The notes below the pieces were generated by a model, which was not told the origin of the DNA, did not search any database, and was given only the letters and a program-made list of their open reading frames with translations. This document shows, one piece after another, positions 12,486 through 25,500 of a stretch of DNA of 64,000 nt. The translations under genes were made by a program, and so were the position numbers. Source of the DNA: Nymphaea colorata (lineage: Eukaryota > Streptophyta > Magnoliopsida > Nymphaeales > Nymphaeaceae); assembly GCF_008831285.2 (NCBI RefSeq), contig NC_045147.1:16594854-16658853 (forward strand), in the 5' to 3' direction. The first letter of the stretch is position 1; each line of letters begins with the position of its first letter.

Positions 12486-15400
12486 ATGCCCCATCAAGGG
12501 GTCTTCATGGAGACTTCTGCGGTGCCTGATTTGTCGTTGCATATTAGTCCCCCAGATAGGACTCCGGCAGCAGCTCGCGCCGGCATCGATCACGATGGTG
12601 GCCTTCAGATTTGGCGCCGAGTACTGCCGTCGAACACCGCCGACGATTCTGCTGCCGGAAAACCCAACCGGCAGACTCATTCGGAGCTCTCCTTGGTGAG
12701 TCCCTGCTGCACCTTTCTAGTAAATGATCAAGCTCGAGAAGGTGCCTTCCAGCAAACCAGCCATCATCATCCTCACTACTATCATTACAATGTTCAGCAT
12801 CATGATCTGAACGGACTGAATAGGAAGAACCGCATCAATGAAGATGCCTCTTCAATAGACGTACCCGACCAGCTGCGGCCGATCAAAGGGATTCCAGTGT
12901 ATCAGAATCGGTTGTTTCCATTCGTTGCCGGAGATCAGCTGGCAATTGGCGGCAGATGCTCTACTGATAAGAATATTAAGATGGGACTCTACCACTGGTC
13001 TCAACAAGCTGACACTAATGCTTCCGCTCCATCACCTTGTTCAACTTCTAAACCTTTTTTCGGAGGAGGAGGTACTGGTGGTAGTCCGGAACAGATGACA
13101 ATTTTAAACTCCACTCCTACTTCTTCTTCACCGCCCACTGCAGCCGAGGCGGCCGCCTATCGGTTTGCAGCCGCTGCAAGGTTCAATGGCGGTGGATTCA
13201 CTCCATCTGAGATATGGAAATCACACCAGCAATATTTCGGTGGACCAATCCAAGATGCTTCTCATGGTGTGATGAGGCCAAAATTCGTGGCGAAGCTGCC
13301 ATCTAAGAGAAGCATGAGGGCACCAAGAATGCGTTGGACGAGTACCCTGCATGCTCGATTTGTTCACGCTGTAGAACTCCTTGGAGGCCATGAAAGTAAG
13401 CCAATCTTTCTCCTGTTTCTCTCTTTTAAGCTTCCTGCAAATCTTCAGTACTAAGAATATACCAGTCTCACCGCTACGGTGCTACTATTATTTGTTGAAT
13501 TTAATTTCCAAGATCAGAATCTTGGTGGTCTGTTAATTAATCTAAAGCTGCCTGTGTTCGTTTTTTTTTTTATGTTAAAAAGGGGCAACACCAAAATCTG
13601 TTCTTGAGCTCATGGATGTCAAAGATCTCACACTGGCTCATGTGAAGAGCCATCTGCAGGTAAGGCTCAACAAAAACCAAGTGCTTGTATTGCGGAAAAG
13701 TCAAAGGCACCAATAATACGAGAAGACGGTAGAAACTTTAGTTCATCTGTTTTCCTTTTCTTGTTGAAGCATCTTCATCTCTCCCCCCTCTCTCTCGCTT
13801 ACAACGCGCGGCGCATTTGTCGATGAATAGGATGGTGATGAATGAATGACTGACTGAATGCATGAACCATTCAGTCTGGTTCTCTGATACAGGAGACAGC
13901 TAGGCTTCTACCTTTCTTTCTCTAGAGAGAGAGAGAGAGAGATTGTGTGTGTGTGTGTTACGGTGACATAGGCGTAGTAAAGGTAAAAAGCCATCATCTC
14001 ATAATAATACATTCATTATTAATCTTACCAAACATCACCACATGGCTAGTCAATGACGATCCCATCGGAAAGCACAAGAACTCTCCAATCGAGAAGGGGA
14101 AAAAAAGGAAAGCAAGGATCTGATTTGAGCAACGTATCCCAATTTATTTCCTTGTGATCTTCAGTGTATCTCTCACTCATCACTCACTCTTTCTCCCGTC
14201 TTTTACCACTTTCTCGCAGATGTATCGAACTGTTAAGACCACTGACAAGCCTGCAGCTTCCTCAGGTATGTCGTATTCTCACCACCACCCCCCTCAGCTT
14301 TTGTTTTTGCAGCTTTAGACTATCTCCATTTCCTTATCTTCTTTTTACGTTCTTTCTCTTTTCTCGTTTCTCCTTAGTCTTGTCCTAGCTAGAGTAGAAA
14401 ATCTCTCTCTCCCTCTCTCTCTCTCTTCCTCTCTTTCTCCACAACCCCCTAAAAACGCGCTTGGCATTTGATGGTCAACATGTGCTGACGCTTGTTCAGT
14501 GCGGATGCTTTCAGGCCAGTCAGATGGAATAGATAGTGGGTCAGCCGGAGAAGACGAGCTCATGCCCGGAAACCAGTCGGATAACAGCCTGAACCTCCAG
14601 CGATTTATCGACAAACTCGGTTCCGACTTATCTGCTCAGAATAACAGATTGCACCCTCAACAGGAAATGGATTACTCGTCCACACTCTGGACCAACTCTT
14701 CAAGGTATGCACCACAACAACCCCCAAAAGAAAGAACCCTTCTTTCCCCATTGGTTTCTTCATAAATTGCAACCATGTTTTTCCTCTCCGTCATCATTAT
14801 CACTACTTTCTATTTCCTCCTCAATCTGCTTTTATGCAATTAGATTTTGGTTTATACACCGAGTGTTTGGCGGTAGAGAGAGATTGCTCTTTCCTAACCT
14901 TAAATACAATAAATTAATGAGCGCCAAACTTTTCTTCTTCTTTTTTTCTTTCTTTCTTTGTTCTTTGCTTTTTCGCTTTTATTGTTTCTTGATTTGCTTG
15001 CTCAAGCTGAACAAAGAATATTTGACGTTCACTGGAAACTTAAAAACAGAAAAAAGTATCTGATGTTAGTTCTCGCTTCGCTTTTATCTCCTGCATCCAA
15101 GCATTTACATCCTCTTCCTGATTATTTGCCTCCATTCATCCATTTACTCCATGGAATCGAGTTCCTAATTTCTGCCAAAGGTATCCGGAATGGCAGATAA
15201 TGATGATGAAGAAGGTTTCTTTCCGTCTCTATTGCCTTCCAAAACATGCATGTGTTGGATTGCATGGGCATCCCCACGTACGCCTTGCCAGTTTCTCTCC
15301 ATTGTCGCAGCTCGCGTCCTGTAGTTTTCTCTCAGCCACGGGTTTTGGAGCTTTCCTTTAAGTGGTCGCCTTTAGAAAGGCCCCTCTAGATACCCTTATA

Positions 15401-18400
15401 CGTGCATGCTTTCCGTAGCTGTACGTAATTGGCAGAAGCAGAACAAGTTACTATCCATTAACCTCATATCAGCACTATGATTAGAACCATTTTACATGGA
15501 GTACCTCCCTGAGATGCGCCTACAATCACTTCTTCAGATGATCATCTTCCATGAAACCTTTTTTTAAGGTGCATTTGAGCAGACTAATCAGCTAGAGGAG
15601 CGTTGAAAATGTATATCAGACAAATGAAAAGTTAACTAGGACTCTGCTCATTATATGCCGAATTCGGTCAGTTGGAGATGTGGACAGGACTATGCTGTAA
15701 AGTGACGGTGTAGTCTCTGCAACAGTGGAGATAAAGATAAAGAGGATGAGACGAAGTTTGCAAGGCAAGTTTGCCATGCACTTTTCTATGGATGTGTACT
15801 GTGTTGCTGGAATCTTAGCGTTTATATGCATTTGATGTCCTTTTTTATATTACTATTCGGCTGCAGTAAGACGTATGAATAAAATATTGGTACGGGAAAA
15901 GGGCAATATCCTGCTGAGAGAGTCTGTCTCTGATCAGAAGAAAATGATACTGAAAATGCGTGCCGGTGCCGTTTTAAATGATCAAGTCTGGGCTTTGGAG
16001 GAATTACTAATCGATTGGTTTAATATCAGGAAGAACTCCAAAGTTCATTGACAGATGGTGGCTGGCCGGAGGCCGTCATGTTGGATCCGCAATGGATTAA
16101 CAGATGATTATTAGGTGGACGAAGTATTATATGGTGGAAATGAGAAATTTGTGTGGACGTTTCTTCATACATTTTCTTACGATCAAAGAAAAAGCAAGAA
16201 TTTGGCACATGGTGGCATCATTTTCTTGGAGTTAATCTGCACTGTTGATCGAAAGAGGGAATAAAGATGAAATTAAAACATGAGAAGGGTCGTGAGGAGG
16301 TGGATACTTGTTTGTTGTTAGGTTTCTCGTGCTGTAAAATTGCCTGTATTTCCGTGCCACGCTTCGTTTTGTTAAAAAAACATTAGATTATTGCGCTGTA
16401 CTGTTGTGGTGCAGTATGTTTCGAAGGAAACAAAAAGGTCTTAGTACAACTATTATGTAACAATATTTACATTGCCATGTCAATATCAAGGCATCTCACG
16501 GTGCCGTGATCGAAGTTCCCGATCTTTTGTCTCTTCCTCAGATCTTCATAGTGTCTCCCTTTGTCGCCTTTCTTGTCCTTAATATGTCATAATCCATGAT
16601 GATTACTTTGGATTTAAATCTCGGGAAAGAGCAAAATATAAACGTTAATCTGGTGACCATTTCGAATCCCGCAACTAGGTGAATGCTCCAGAAAGAAAAT
16701 GCCCAATTGAACCATTCGAATCAATCAAACAAATTTTCTGTGGTATTTATGTTTTTTTGCAGAGGACTGAGGGGAGACCTAAGGAAAATGCATTTACAGG
16801 AACACATTTCCATTCCACGTGACCCACTTAGAACACATGTATCTCATAGTAATAGACGTTTTTGTTTGGTTTAAACAGTTAGATTGGCTTCTCCACAGTC
16901 TTTAGTCAAGAACAGGCATTGAATTGAATTATCTGTACAACGAAATCTTCGTACTTTTTATCTCCAATGTCACTGCTGTTTCATGAGTGAATTATTTTTT
17001 CTCTCCAGAAACAAATGTTGGCATTGCAAGTGCCGCGTCTCCATAAAATATGTCAGCTTCACTCGCCGAAAAAAAATAGAAAACTATGTTTGTTGGGAGC
17101 TCCTAATTAGAAACTTAACAAAAAATTGGGTGTTAGGAATACATAACCCCTCCCCTTCTTGCCGAAAATATACATTGACACATTCATGTGCATATTAATG
17201 CTGGTGTGCTTCCGGTGCGCATACTCCACAATTGCAACATATAAGTCTACCAATATCTAGCGGAAATGATGAAAGTTAAACCAAGTCCATGGATGTGACT
17301 TTTATAGCAAAAAAAAAATGGGGAACATAAGAATTCATGCTTTTTCAGTGTAGACATTGAATTTTTTAAGCTGACAAAGTTTCTATCATTGTTTTCCAAG
17401 CCCTTGGAAATTATGATCTGCACATATAATGAAAATGAATTTTATTGATTCCTAACTTATAAGGCGCGGAGAAGATGTGGACATGGTTAAATTTCGCCAA
17501 TAATACAATGAAAATTTGCTAAACTGCGTTACCTCCTACAAGATAGTTTTTATCAGCACCTTTTAGCAAATTAGGAGATAGACACATTTTTCACAATAAA
17601 AAATCTAGGAAAGACTTAGTCAAACTTTTAGACAGACTAGGATGATACTTTCTACGAATAGAATTTTCTAAAGTTTTAAATCTTTGTTTTTTCATCGTTC
17701 TCAAGAAGTTTAAAAAGCATTCTCAAAATCTTTCAAAAGGTCTCATAATCGAGAAAAAGAAAACAATCAGCATTCCATGTGGTCCCCAAAACTTGACGAA
17801 ATGAAAAAAACTCATGGTCTTTCGTTTGATTAATCTTCTCTAGTCGTTGGTTTCTAGGGTTGAGCAGCTAACCCCAGTTTGCCTATAAAGAAAGAAAATA
17901 AGTGCGTTTTGTAATATCTAAGAGTCACAGACACCTTTACAATGTTCAATTGGAATAAAAAGTAAATGAAAATATACACCCACGAGAGCACACACACACA
18001 CGAGCACATATGTTTTGGCATCAGCTATATTGTGATGGCATGGGGTTGCAAGGCTAGATTAAATTAACTTGTCTATCAGCATATCTCCTTGCACAATTTT
18101 TTTCTTACTTTTGGAACACAAACTGATGATCACACCCATTAATTGGAAATGGCCAAAACCTTTCAGCAGAGGAGCTTGGTCACAGAACCAGTCCGGGGAT
18201 GCAGAACCCACAAGTACGGTACCAACCCATCAGGATACAGACGTACGCATAAGCGAGGTAAAAGAAGTTCACCTTGTACGTTCCTTTGCTTTTTCTTCTT
18301 TTTTCATAGCTTTCATCTCATTCACAACCGCGCATCTGAAACTGTGCTTCTATTTGGATTGAATTTATGGTCACTCGCAACTTTGTGGTGAATTTTTTTT

Positions 18401-18522
18401 CTCAGGGGATCAGCGATCACCTGCAACTAAAGGACTCACCTGCACCTTTGTTAAGCCTCAAAAACCCCAGTTTGGAGTTTACTCTAGGAAGACCCGATTG
18501 GCAAGGCAACACTTGTGGCTGA
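12486..18522 (+). CDS. KANADI-family GARP transcription factor
   Basis: Nuclear DNA-binding regulator; KANADI proteins specify abaxial identity and organ polarity. Six exons join in phase: 12486-13395, 13583-13659, 14220-14265, 14515-14704, 18170-18257 (or from 18167) and 18406-18522, giving about 475 residues. The GARP (Myb-like) domain covers roughly residues 274-332 and is split by introns 1 and 2. It includes KRSMRAPRMRW, ATPKSVLELMDVKDL and AHVKSHLQMYRTVKTTDKP. Family motifs outside it are PDLSLHISPP (14-23, EAR-like), RPIKGIPVY (131-139) and the C-terminal NPSLEFTLGRPDWQG. The N-terminus (MPHQGVF) resembles KAN1 (MSMEGVF), supporting this ATG. Exon 4 has an upstream alternative acceptor (exon from 14500) adding five residues; the 14515 site restores the family's AASSGQSDG junction. 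Closest to the KAN1/KAN2 group, but the exact subgroup is not resolved. Confidence 0.95.
13918..13958. repeat. (GA)n(TG)n microsatellite in KANADI intron 2
   Basis: Short GA run followed by a TG run, inside the intron between exons 2 and 3. Confidence 0.8.
14705..18166 (+). other. KANADI intron 4 (about 3.46 kb)
   Basis: Long intron between the exon ending TNSS(R) and the exon starting RGAW. It begins GTATGC and ends at a double acceptor CAGCAG. No transposon with visible ends and no coding exon were found inside. A T-rich stretch lies at 14930-14960. Frames at 16683-16874 and 16983-17198 look spurious. Confidence 0.75.
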
Positions 18523-19352
18523 TGCACGTGTAGGTGTAGGTAATCAGACCCTTTTAACTTAGGGTTAGCATGGCTCTCTCAACCTCCAAACCAAACAGCA
18601 GCGTGTGCGCGAGTTTGTGTGTGTGGGTATATATCTATATATATATATAGCACTCATAAACTACGAAGGGCATAAGAAAACGGGATGAGATTGGTGGGAT
18701 AAGAGCACCAACGTAATTATATATTCGGAGTTTCCAGGCATCTAGTGCTGGGTAGTTCAATGTGGAAGACATGGAGATGGCTCCTCAACTATGTAACCGT
18801 TGCAAAGGAACACAATGGTCCTTCGGATCTTTGACATGCAGCAAGGAGCAGCAGCGGCAGCGCTAGCTGCTACATTTATTTGAATTTGTTTGAGAAGTCT
18901 GAATTGATGTCCTATTACAATGTTGAGCAAATCTTTACAACGTTTCTTGCGTTTGTTGCTTGTGACACATTCTTAAATTCTTTTCATGTACACTTCCCAT
19001 GCCTAGTTATATGTGCATGACTGACCTGTTATATACGATCGACGCGCTAGACGCAATTTTCAGGAGTTTATCTAGAACACAGACACACATCCATACACAC
19101 GCACACACAGACACATACACACACAGAGAGAGAAGTGTTTTGAATATTGTTTACCTCTCTTTGGTGTGCATGATTGTACATGATCTACTGCAGCAAAATG
19201 TTGATCAGATATTGTGTAACGGGATTTTGTAATTTACTCTTTCTCAGTGTGTTATGGATTGTTGGAGCTCTTTCACAACAGTTGCATTCTTCTGCTTCTA
19301 ACAGTGGATTTTTCTGCTCCATCTTCCCTATATATGTTCATCTACAGAGTCA

Positions 19353-19353
<1 letters not shown>

Positions 19354-19392
<39 letters not shown>
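19354..19392. repeat. (CT)n microsatellite
   Basis: 39-bp CT run; it creates LSLSLS frames in overlapping open reading frames. Confidence 0.9.
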
Positions 19393-19395
<3 letters not shown>

Positions 19396-22010
19396 CTGTG
19401 CTTCACTTGCGGTTTCATGGGTGCTGCGCATTACGGACCGTTTAGTACGTACAATGAAGAGGATTCAGTGTAGGTGCAAAAGCCAGGTAATGTTGCTGAT
19501 AAAAGCCGCTAGAAAATTTACTTTACATTGGCTCTAGCGACTCTGCTTATGCATATTATTCTTGTTCTACAAATATCATGTTTCACTGTGTTCTGAAGAT
19601 TAAGCAAATGAATCTCTCCCTCTCCCGACAGCCCCGATCTTGGAACCTTTCTCTGATGAAGATGATCCCAACAGTCAGTCTGCACTAATGATCTGCTCTT
19701 TCCACTTGTACCAACCAAGAAATAAGATAGATGCTTAATATATCCCACTGTTTGCTGCACTAAGTCCGATTGTCCCTCGCCGCTGAAAGATTTCCTTCAC
19801 CTGATGAATCGTATCCAATCTTTAGTCTTTTTATGTGCAGCCATGCATGCAAAGTTTTCTGTGCATTGTGCATCTGCTTTGCATTGTTTGATATATCCAC
19901 TTTTCTTATCTTGGTTCCGGATCCCGTTGCTTCCACAGAAAGTGCCAGTGTTATATACGACCTGCCGTCGGGAAAACCATTAAAGTAAATGTAAAAGAAG
20001 AGGAAGCAAACAAAAAAATTACCGGCATTGACCCGTGCTAAGGCCACATGTGAAATTGAAAAACTTCTCATGCTAAGTAGGAGAATGCTTATTTGATATG
20101 AAAAACTTTGCATTTTTCTTCCGGTTTTCTCACCTATAGAAGATTCATCTGTTACGTCCGAGGGTGAACCGTATGTCAGCGGTACCGCAGGTCCTTTTCC
20201 TTTTCTTTACCAAATATTACTTTCTCATTTATTTATTGGTTCGTTCTTTTCATGACTATGAATCTTCCAAGAAACGGACCATTTAAGCCTCAGAGTCGCA
20301 AGTATTATAGAAATATACAATGAGTTCAGCGAACTGGGGCTCACCTCGAACCCTCCTCCCCAATAAACTTGATTTAATTTGCTTAATAAACGAGATGAGT
20401 TCAATTTTATGTTCAGAGCGTACGAGCATGGAGGTGATTTTTCATTCTGAACTTTTTTGACGCTGAATAAATTAACGCCGTCTAGAAGGCGACACCTGAA
20501 AAAACTTTTGCCACCACCAATGTCCGAATGCGACTCAGGTACATACAGTGGCTGGGCCAAAAAAATTAGTTGGAAGGGCACCTTCTTATTTAATAAAAAT
20601 GAAGAACTTTTAAAAGACTATGTGGGCAATTGCCTACACCAGTGAAACTGGGTACATATACGTACGTTGAAGTATCATATATAGACCAGGGACGTCAAAA
20701 GCACATCCACAGTTTTTGTACGTTCTTGTAGAAGAAAACTTTTCTTGCGATATTTTTCACACTTTTTTGTTGGGCGGCAGATATTAATGAGAGACAAAGC
20801 TAGATACGCCATACTACCATTTTTTCATGCAGAGTGTGACTAATGACCAAAATATTCTTGGTTAATAAGGAATAAAACTTTTTGTAAAGACAAAAAAATA
20901 AATCAAAAGATAAAAAAACTTTATTATTCAGATAATTATCAACATGTCCTTCATTTTCTTTTGGTGTATATGGGTAGGGTGGAACTCTCAATGCCAGAAG
21001 GGTTTTGCAATGGATCTCAATTATGCAAAACAAAATGACGAAAATGCCCTTTACTTGTTATGAGGTTAAGTTTCCCCTGTTTAGGAAGTAATGGGAACTT
21101 AGGATGACTATTCTTTCTTATTTCGACCCAAAGGAAAAAAAAAGGAAAATACTTAAGCCAAGCTCGGCTTGTCTGGACAGGAAGGGAAGAGAAAAACCAC
21201 GTAACTTTAATGTCTTTGTTCAGAGGAAGTGCTGGTATAGTAATTTCACTTCTTGAATAAATGTACTTCGTTCCATCTTTGAATACGGAAAAGAAAGAAA
21301 ATGCAAGGCCTGTGCCTAACCCTGACTCTGACTGAGCAAAAGAAAAGTTTCGAAAGGACTGCATCGAGTACTTTAATGGAAACCAACCCATCGATGGAAT
21401 GCACAAGATCTATAGACCTGTAATACGACAAGACTTGTGATCTGCTGCTACTCAGGTGTCTCGATGATCTCTTGTACTTCGTAGACTCTCTTTCTCTCTC
21501 TCTCTCTCTCTCAGCTGTAACGTGCATTTTGCATGAAGCTGCGGAATATTGAAATGAGATGAACAGGTAAAATTCTATGCAGATTGGTCTATTAAGATGC
21601 GGTCGAATTAGCATTCCTTTAATATGGTTGACGACGACGTTCCTTCATCATAAATTTTTCAGATTCAAGCTTGTTATCCGCAGGTTGCTCTATGATCATC
21701 ATGAACTTCTCTTTTGCAGATATGTTATGAACATAAATGCACTTGCACCAACTGCTTTTATTTAACTAGTCATCGCCACGACACCATAGTTAAACAAGGA
21801 GAGTAGCTAACTTTCTGAAACCTATGCATGTCGATGAAATGCACCTTATACATCAGCAGGGACCGATGATTCAAGCAAGGAATTTTAGGTTTTCCATCTT
21901 ATAGGTGACATCCGCGAAGTTTAATGCTTTTTGAAAAATTGAGAACCTAAAGGTAATTTCTAATAATGGCACAAAAAATTACATGCAATAGTGTGGCCCC
22001 TTATTTTCAG

Positions 22011-22090
22011 GCAACAGCGGAGCCATAAAGTTTGGCCATAGGGTACTATTTCAAAAAATTTCACACTTTAAGGGATACTCATATATACAA
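22011..22090 (+). repeat. Repeat end, 'GGAGCCA' family, second copy
   Basis: Starts GGCAACAGCGGAGCCATAAA and matches the 1501-1575 copy in the pattern GGAGCCA-AAA-TTT followed by a GGG block. Borders not determined. Confidence 0.35.
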
Positions 22091-22232
22091 ATAAGCAAAT
22101 CTTTGAAAGCATTCATGTGAAAATAAAACATAAAAAAAATGGATGGTGTGGGCAACTGACAATACATGTGGTTCTGCAGGGCTGTCTTTAATCGTGTTTA
22201 TAAAATGGCTATATTTGGCCCATGCTTTGATA

Positions 22233-22310
22233 TATTAAGATAGTGTCAGGTTTTTACCAATCATTCATATATACATGAATGATTGGTAAAAACCTGACAC
22301 TATCTTAATA
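22233..22310. repeat. Perfect inverted repeat, 36-bp arms, 6-bp loop
   Basis: Bases 22233-22268 (starting TATTAAGATAGTGTCAGG) are the exact reverse complement of 22275-22310, separated by six bases. The foldback is flanked by a diverged direct repeat: TTTATAA plus CATGCTTTGAT occurs just left (about 22197-22232) and again just right (about 22312-22349). It could form a long hairpin in DNA or RNA. I recognise no known miRNA in it. Confidence 0.9.
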
Positions 22311-22505
22311 CGTTTATAAGACTATTTTTTATATAAAACATGCTTTGATTCAAGTTCATTTTTTCTTATTGTAAAAACACTATTAAAGTCTAACAAATTA
22401 TTAAATTAGTATATGTTTTGCATCAATTTATTCTCAAGTTCACATTAATAAGGTTAGATTGCAAAAAGAAACATTTCAAAAATCAAAATCAAAGGTTCTG
22501 GTTTT

Positions 22506-22545
22506 TATCCTTGACTCAGTGTTTGTATCCTTGACTCAGTGTTTG
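22506..22545 (+). repeat. Perfect 20-bp tandem duplication
   Basis: The unit TATCCTTGACTCAGTGTTTG occurs twice head to tail with no mismatch. Confidence 0.95.
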
Positions 22546-25500
22546 GTTTTTACAACTAGAACTAGCCCCCTAGTCAAAACCAAATGTCCTATAAACACCA
22601 AATTAAGGAGAATCACTCGGTCAAGGTCCTGCAGGCTAGACCGGGGAGACCAGATCCAAATGAGATCTAGCCTTTACCAAGTTGACTTAATTGGTTCTGA
22701 CCACAATTCATTTGTGTTTGCAATATTCAAACTCTAATATGTCTTTTCAAAACTATTATCACTACATTATGAGAAATTCAGTTTCATAAAAAAAGATCCG
22801 TGGAAACCTACATGAACTTATAAAGAAATGGTTAGTCTTGAATAATAGTTTTTTTTCGGGGGTCGAAAGCAAAACTGTTAAGGTGCAAGACAAGCTCAAA
22901 GCCGATGTCGGCCGAATGAGGCAGCCGGTCGCTCCAAAACTGAATAATTTGATTAGGCTAAAACGTTAGATCATGTTACTATGTCATATTCAAGCTGAGT
23001 AAGAGGAAAATACGAAGTGTATCAAGACCTACCATCTGGTACCCATGAGTGTTTCTTTTTGCGGCCCTTTTGAGTTAAGTAAATAAACACAAAACCTTAG
23101 GGAATCCAATCTAGATTTCTACTGCAATGCAGGTTTCATGAGCAAGGGCTTTCTCTTTCATTGTGCCGCACAGCACCAAAATGAGAAAGTTGCATGTACA
23201 TGTACTTGAAAGGAGGCAGAGTGTTGTAAACGAGGAAGGCATTGGCCCACTGCTATCCGGCTCAGAACGATACATGAGAAAATTCACCAGCAATTTTCAC
23301 AGGAGTGAAAAATTTTTTTCTGGATGTGGGAGTTCACAATTACCCCAATTAATGCTTCGTTTTCTTTTCCAATACCAACACATGCACATGGACCGAAACA
23401 AGTATGTTTTCTGTATGTTTTCTGTCTTTCACAAAGCAGCCAAGTATTGGCCATTTTCCAAACTCTGCCAATTACCCTTTTCAAATTTTTCAAATCCGTG
23501 CTTCACTTTTTTTTTTTTCATTTGTCGGGGCAGGACAAATCTACACTTTGCGCCTTGGGGAACTATAAAGCCATTGTCAGCCTTTACCAAGAATACAATT
23601 TTAAGTACCCTTTGAAGATGTATGATCTTGGACAACAATAAAATGGTAGGAAATTGACAGGGTGAGGGCCACCCTTGTTGGCATCCAATTTTTGTTTTGA
23701 ATAGTGGCAACAATCCCATCTGCTGTAAAAAGAAGACATCGATATGTAAATTGAAGCATAACATGACATCACACCAAGGCACCACCTCAAAACAAATCTG
23801 GTCTTGTGAGGAGATTGAGGAAGAGTTGGAGATTTTGGCTGTTAAATGGGCATTACGATAAAATACTCCTCTTACTCACTCAAAAATGGTGGAAAATGTA
23901 ATATTCATCTTTTCCTAAATATTGAAACATCCTTTTTTATGTTCATAGGGTTTTGTGAGGATTTAGAATTTCGGCCTATAAAATCATATGGTATTCTAGG
24001 TATGTGAAAGACCCCATTTTGACAAAATGATAATTTCGCTGGTTTTACTTTTTCTTTAATAACCGATTCAAGCTGTCCGCTTAAGTTGAGGTAATACGAA
24101 TATTGTTGATCGGCTGGAGGACAAGTGTGTGTGTGTACATAAGAAGAGCGGTGCATGAATTTTCGGTAACTTCAACACAAAAAGAGCAAACGAAGAAATG
24201 GCAGAAGAAGTTACTTATTTTGTTGTCCCTTGCAGTGTTGACCTAAAGAAGGCTAGCATTCAGCGCCCGAGCCTGGTACGGGAAAGGAAGCACAGTGGGT
24301 GAAAGGCTTGGAAGAATCCAAGGCAGAAGAAAGAAAATTGTACAAGTATTAAATGCTCGCTGCAGCTATAAATTGCAGAGATGGGCTAGCCCATATTGGC
24401 TCACGCTGAATTGGAGCCAATAGAGCTGCCAAACATATCTCGGACAGACGCAGACACTATTTTCCTTGTGGTTATTTGTCTTAATCATCTTCTCGATGTC
24501 ATCTCATCAACGATTTAATAGAGAATATACGTTATATATCAATTTACATGGCCACTCGGATAAGCCAAAAAAGAAATCTGTGTCAAGAGCTTTTTTTTTT
24601 GTGTTCCTACTTCGGTAACAAGAAATCTAACACAGTGTTTCGTGAATCTGTTGTAGTGTTTCATCATTCTGCTTTTCTAATCTTTAAAACTGATTCATCA
24701 AACTTTACGTTAGTGTTTATATTGCCAAATGCTTTCTTAAGGACATTCTTGAGTTTTTTCATAATGGGTATTTAATCATTTTGAGCTACCAATTACGCAC
24801 TTGTTTATATTAAGTAAATTTTCCAGATTAAAATAATTTTTTCAAGTTGCCGGTCTACCATCTCATCTGAGAACAGCATTCTTAATCCCTGGCGCTGAAC
24901 CAACAAACCGTTGCAAGTTTTGTTCTTCCTGGCTTTTAGCATTGCGTGAGCCTGATAAAAGGCATAATAGAAATGAATAGTTAACTCAGTTTTAGATTTG
25001 AAAGGAGCCAAGCTGGATGATCTTCTATGAAAGGGAGGGCCATGCGTCTCCTCATTGCTTTTATGGAGATCCACCGACAGACCAGGAAAAGTAAAACCAG
25101 CGACAAATTTTGGACGGTACGTCTTCTTGCTCAGGTTCGCAGGGAAAAGACGCTAAATAAATGGAGCATGGGATTTTTGGACTCAAAGGCGTTGGTGGCG
25201 GTGGAGACTTTGACTGGAGGAGGAGTAAAATGATGGCCGGCGGAAGAAAAATAAGGGGAAGAAATGATTCCATCCTTCCCAGCAGTGAACTCAGCCCCCT
25301 TCACAACAACTGTCGTGTCGTCTGCTGCTGCTGCTGCAGCTGCTGCTGCTAAGCTGCCGAAAGTCACGGAAACTTTGCTCCATCGTCTTTAAAGATCTTC
25401 AGTCACGCTTCTTCTTCCAACTGTCAAAAAAAGTACCATGCTTTTCTACGCACGACAACGCATGATGTGATGGGACTCGAGAGAGAAAGTGAAGAAGAAG

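Larger units (their letters stand above)
18523..22232. other. Gene-free region downstream of KANADI
   Basis: The first few hundred bases should contain the KANADI 3' UTR. Beyond that lie GT/TA (18606-18650), CA (19083-19126) and CT microsatellites. Frames at 21017-21406 and 21246-21614 on the - strand have no recognisable domain. I see no gene. Confidence 0.55.

Noticed and set aside
16640-16690. TTCGAATCCCGC, resembling a tRNA T-loop
   Set aside because: Flanking sequence cannot form a tRNA cloverleaf and there is no A-box at proper spacing.
21017-21614. Two - strand frames of about 120-130 residues
   Set aside because: Overlapping frames over an AT-rich stretch with a CT repeat; no conserved motif.
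23163-23615. 150-residue open frame on the + strand
   Set aside because: Ends in Phe-rich translation of a T-run and has no family resemblance; several frames on both strands overlap, as expected in stop-poor DNA.
25131-25367. Frame with a poly-Ala run on the - strand
   Set aside because: The Ala run is a translated CTG/CAG repeat and the frame has no ATG (it begins at GTG).
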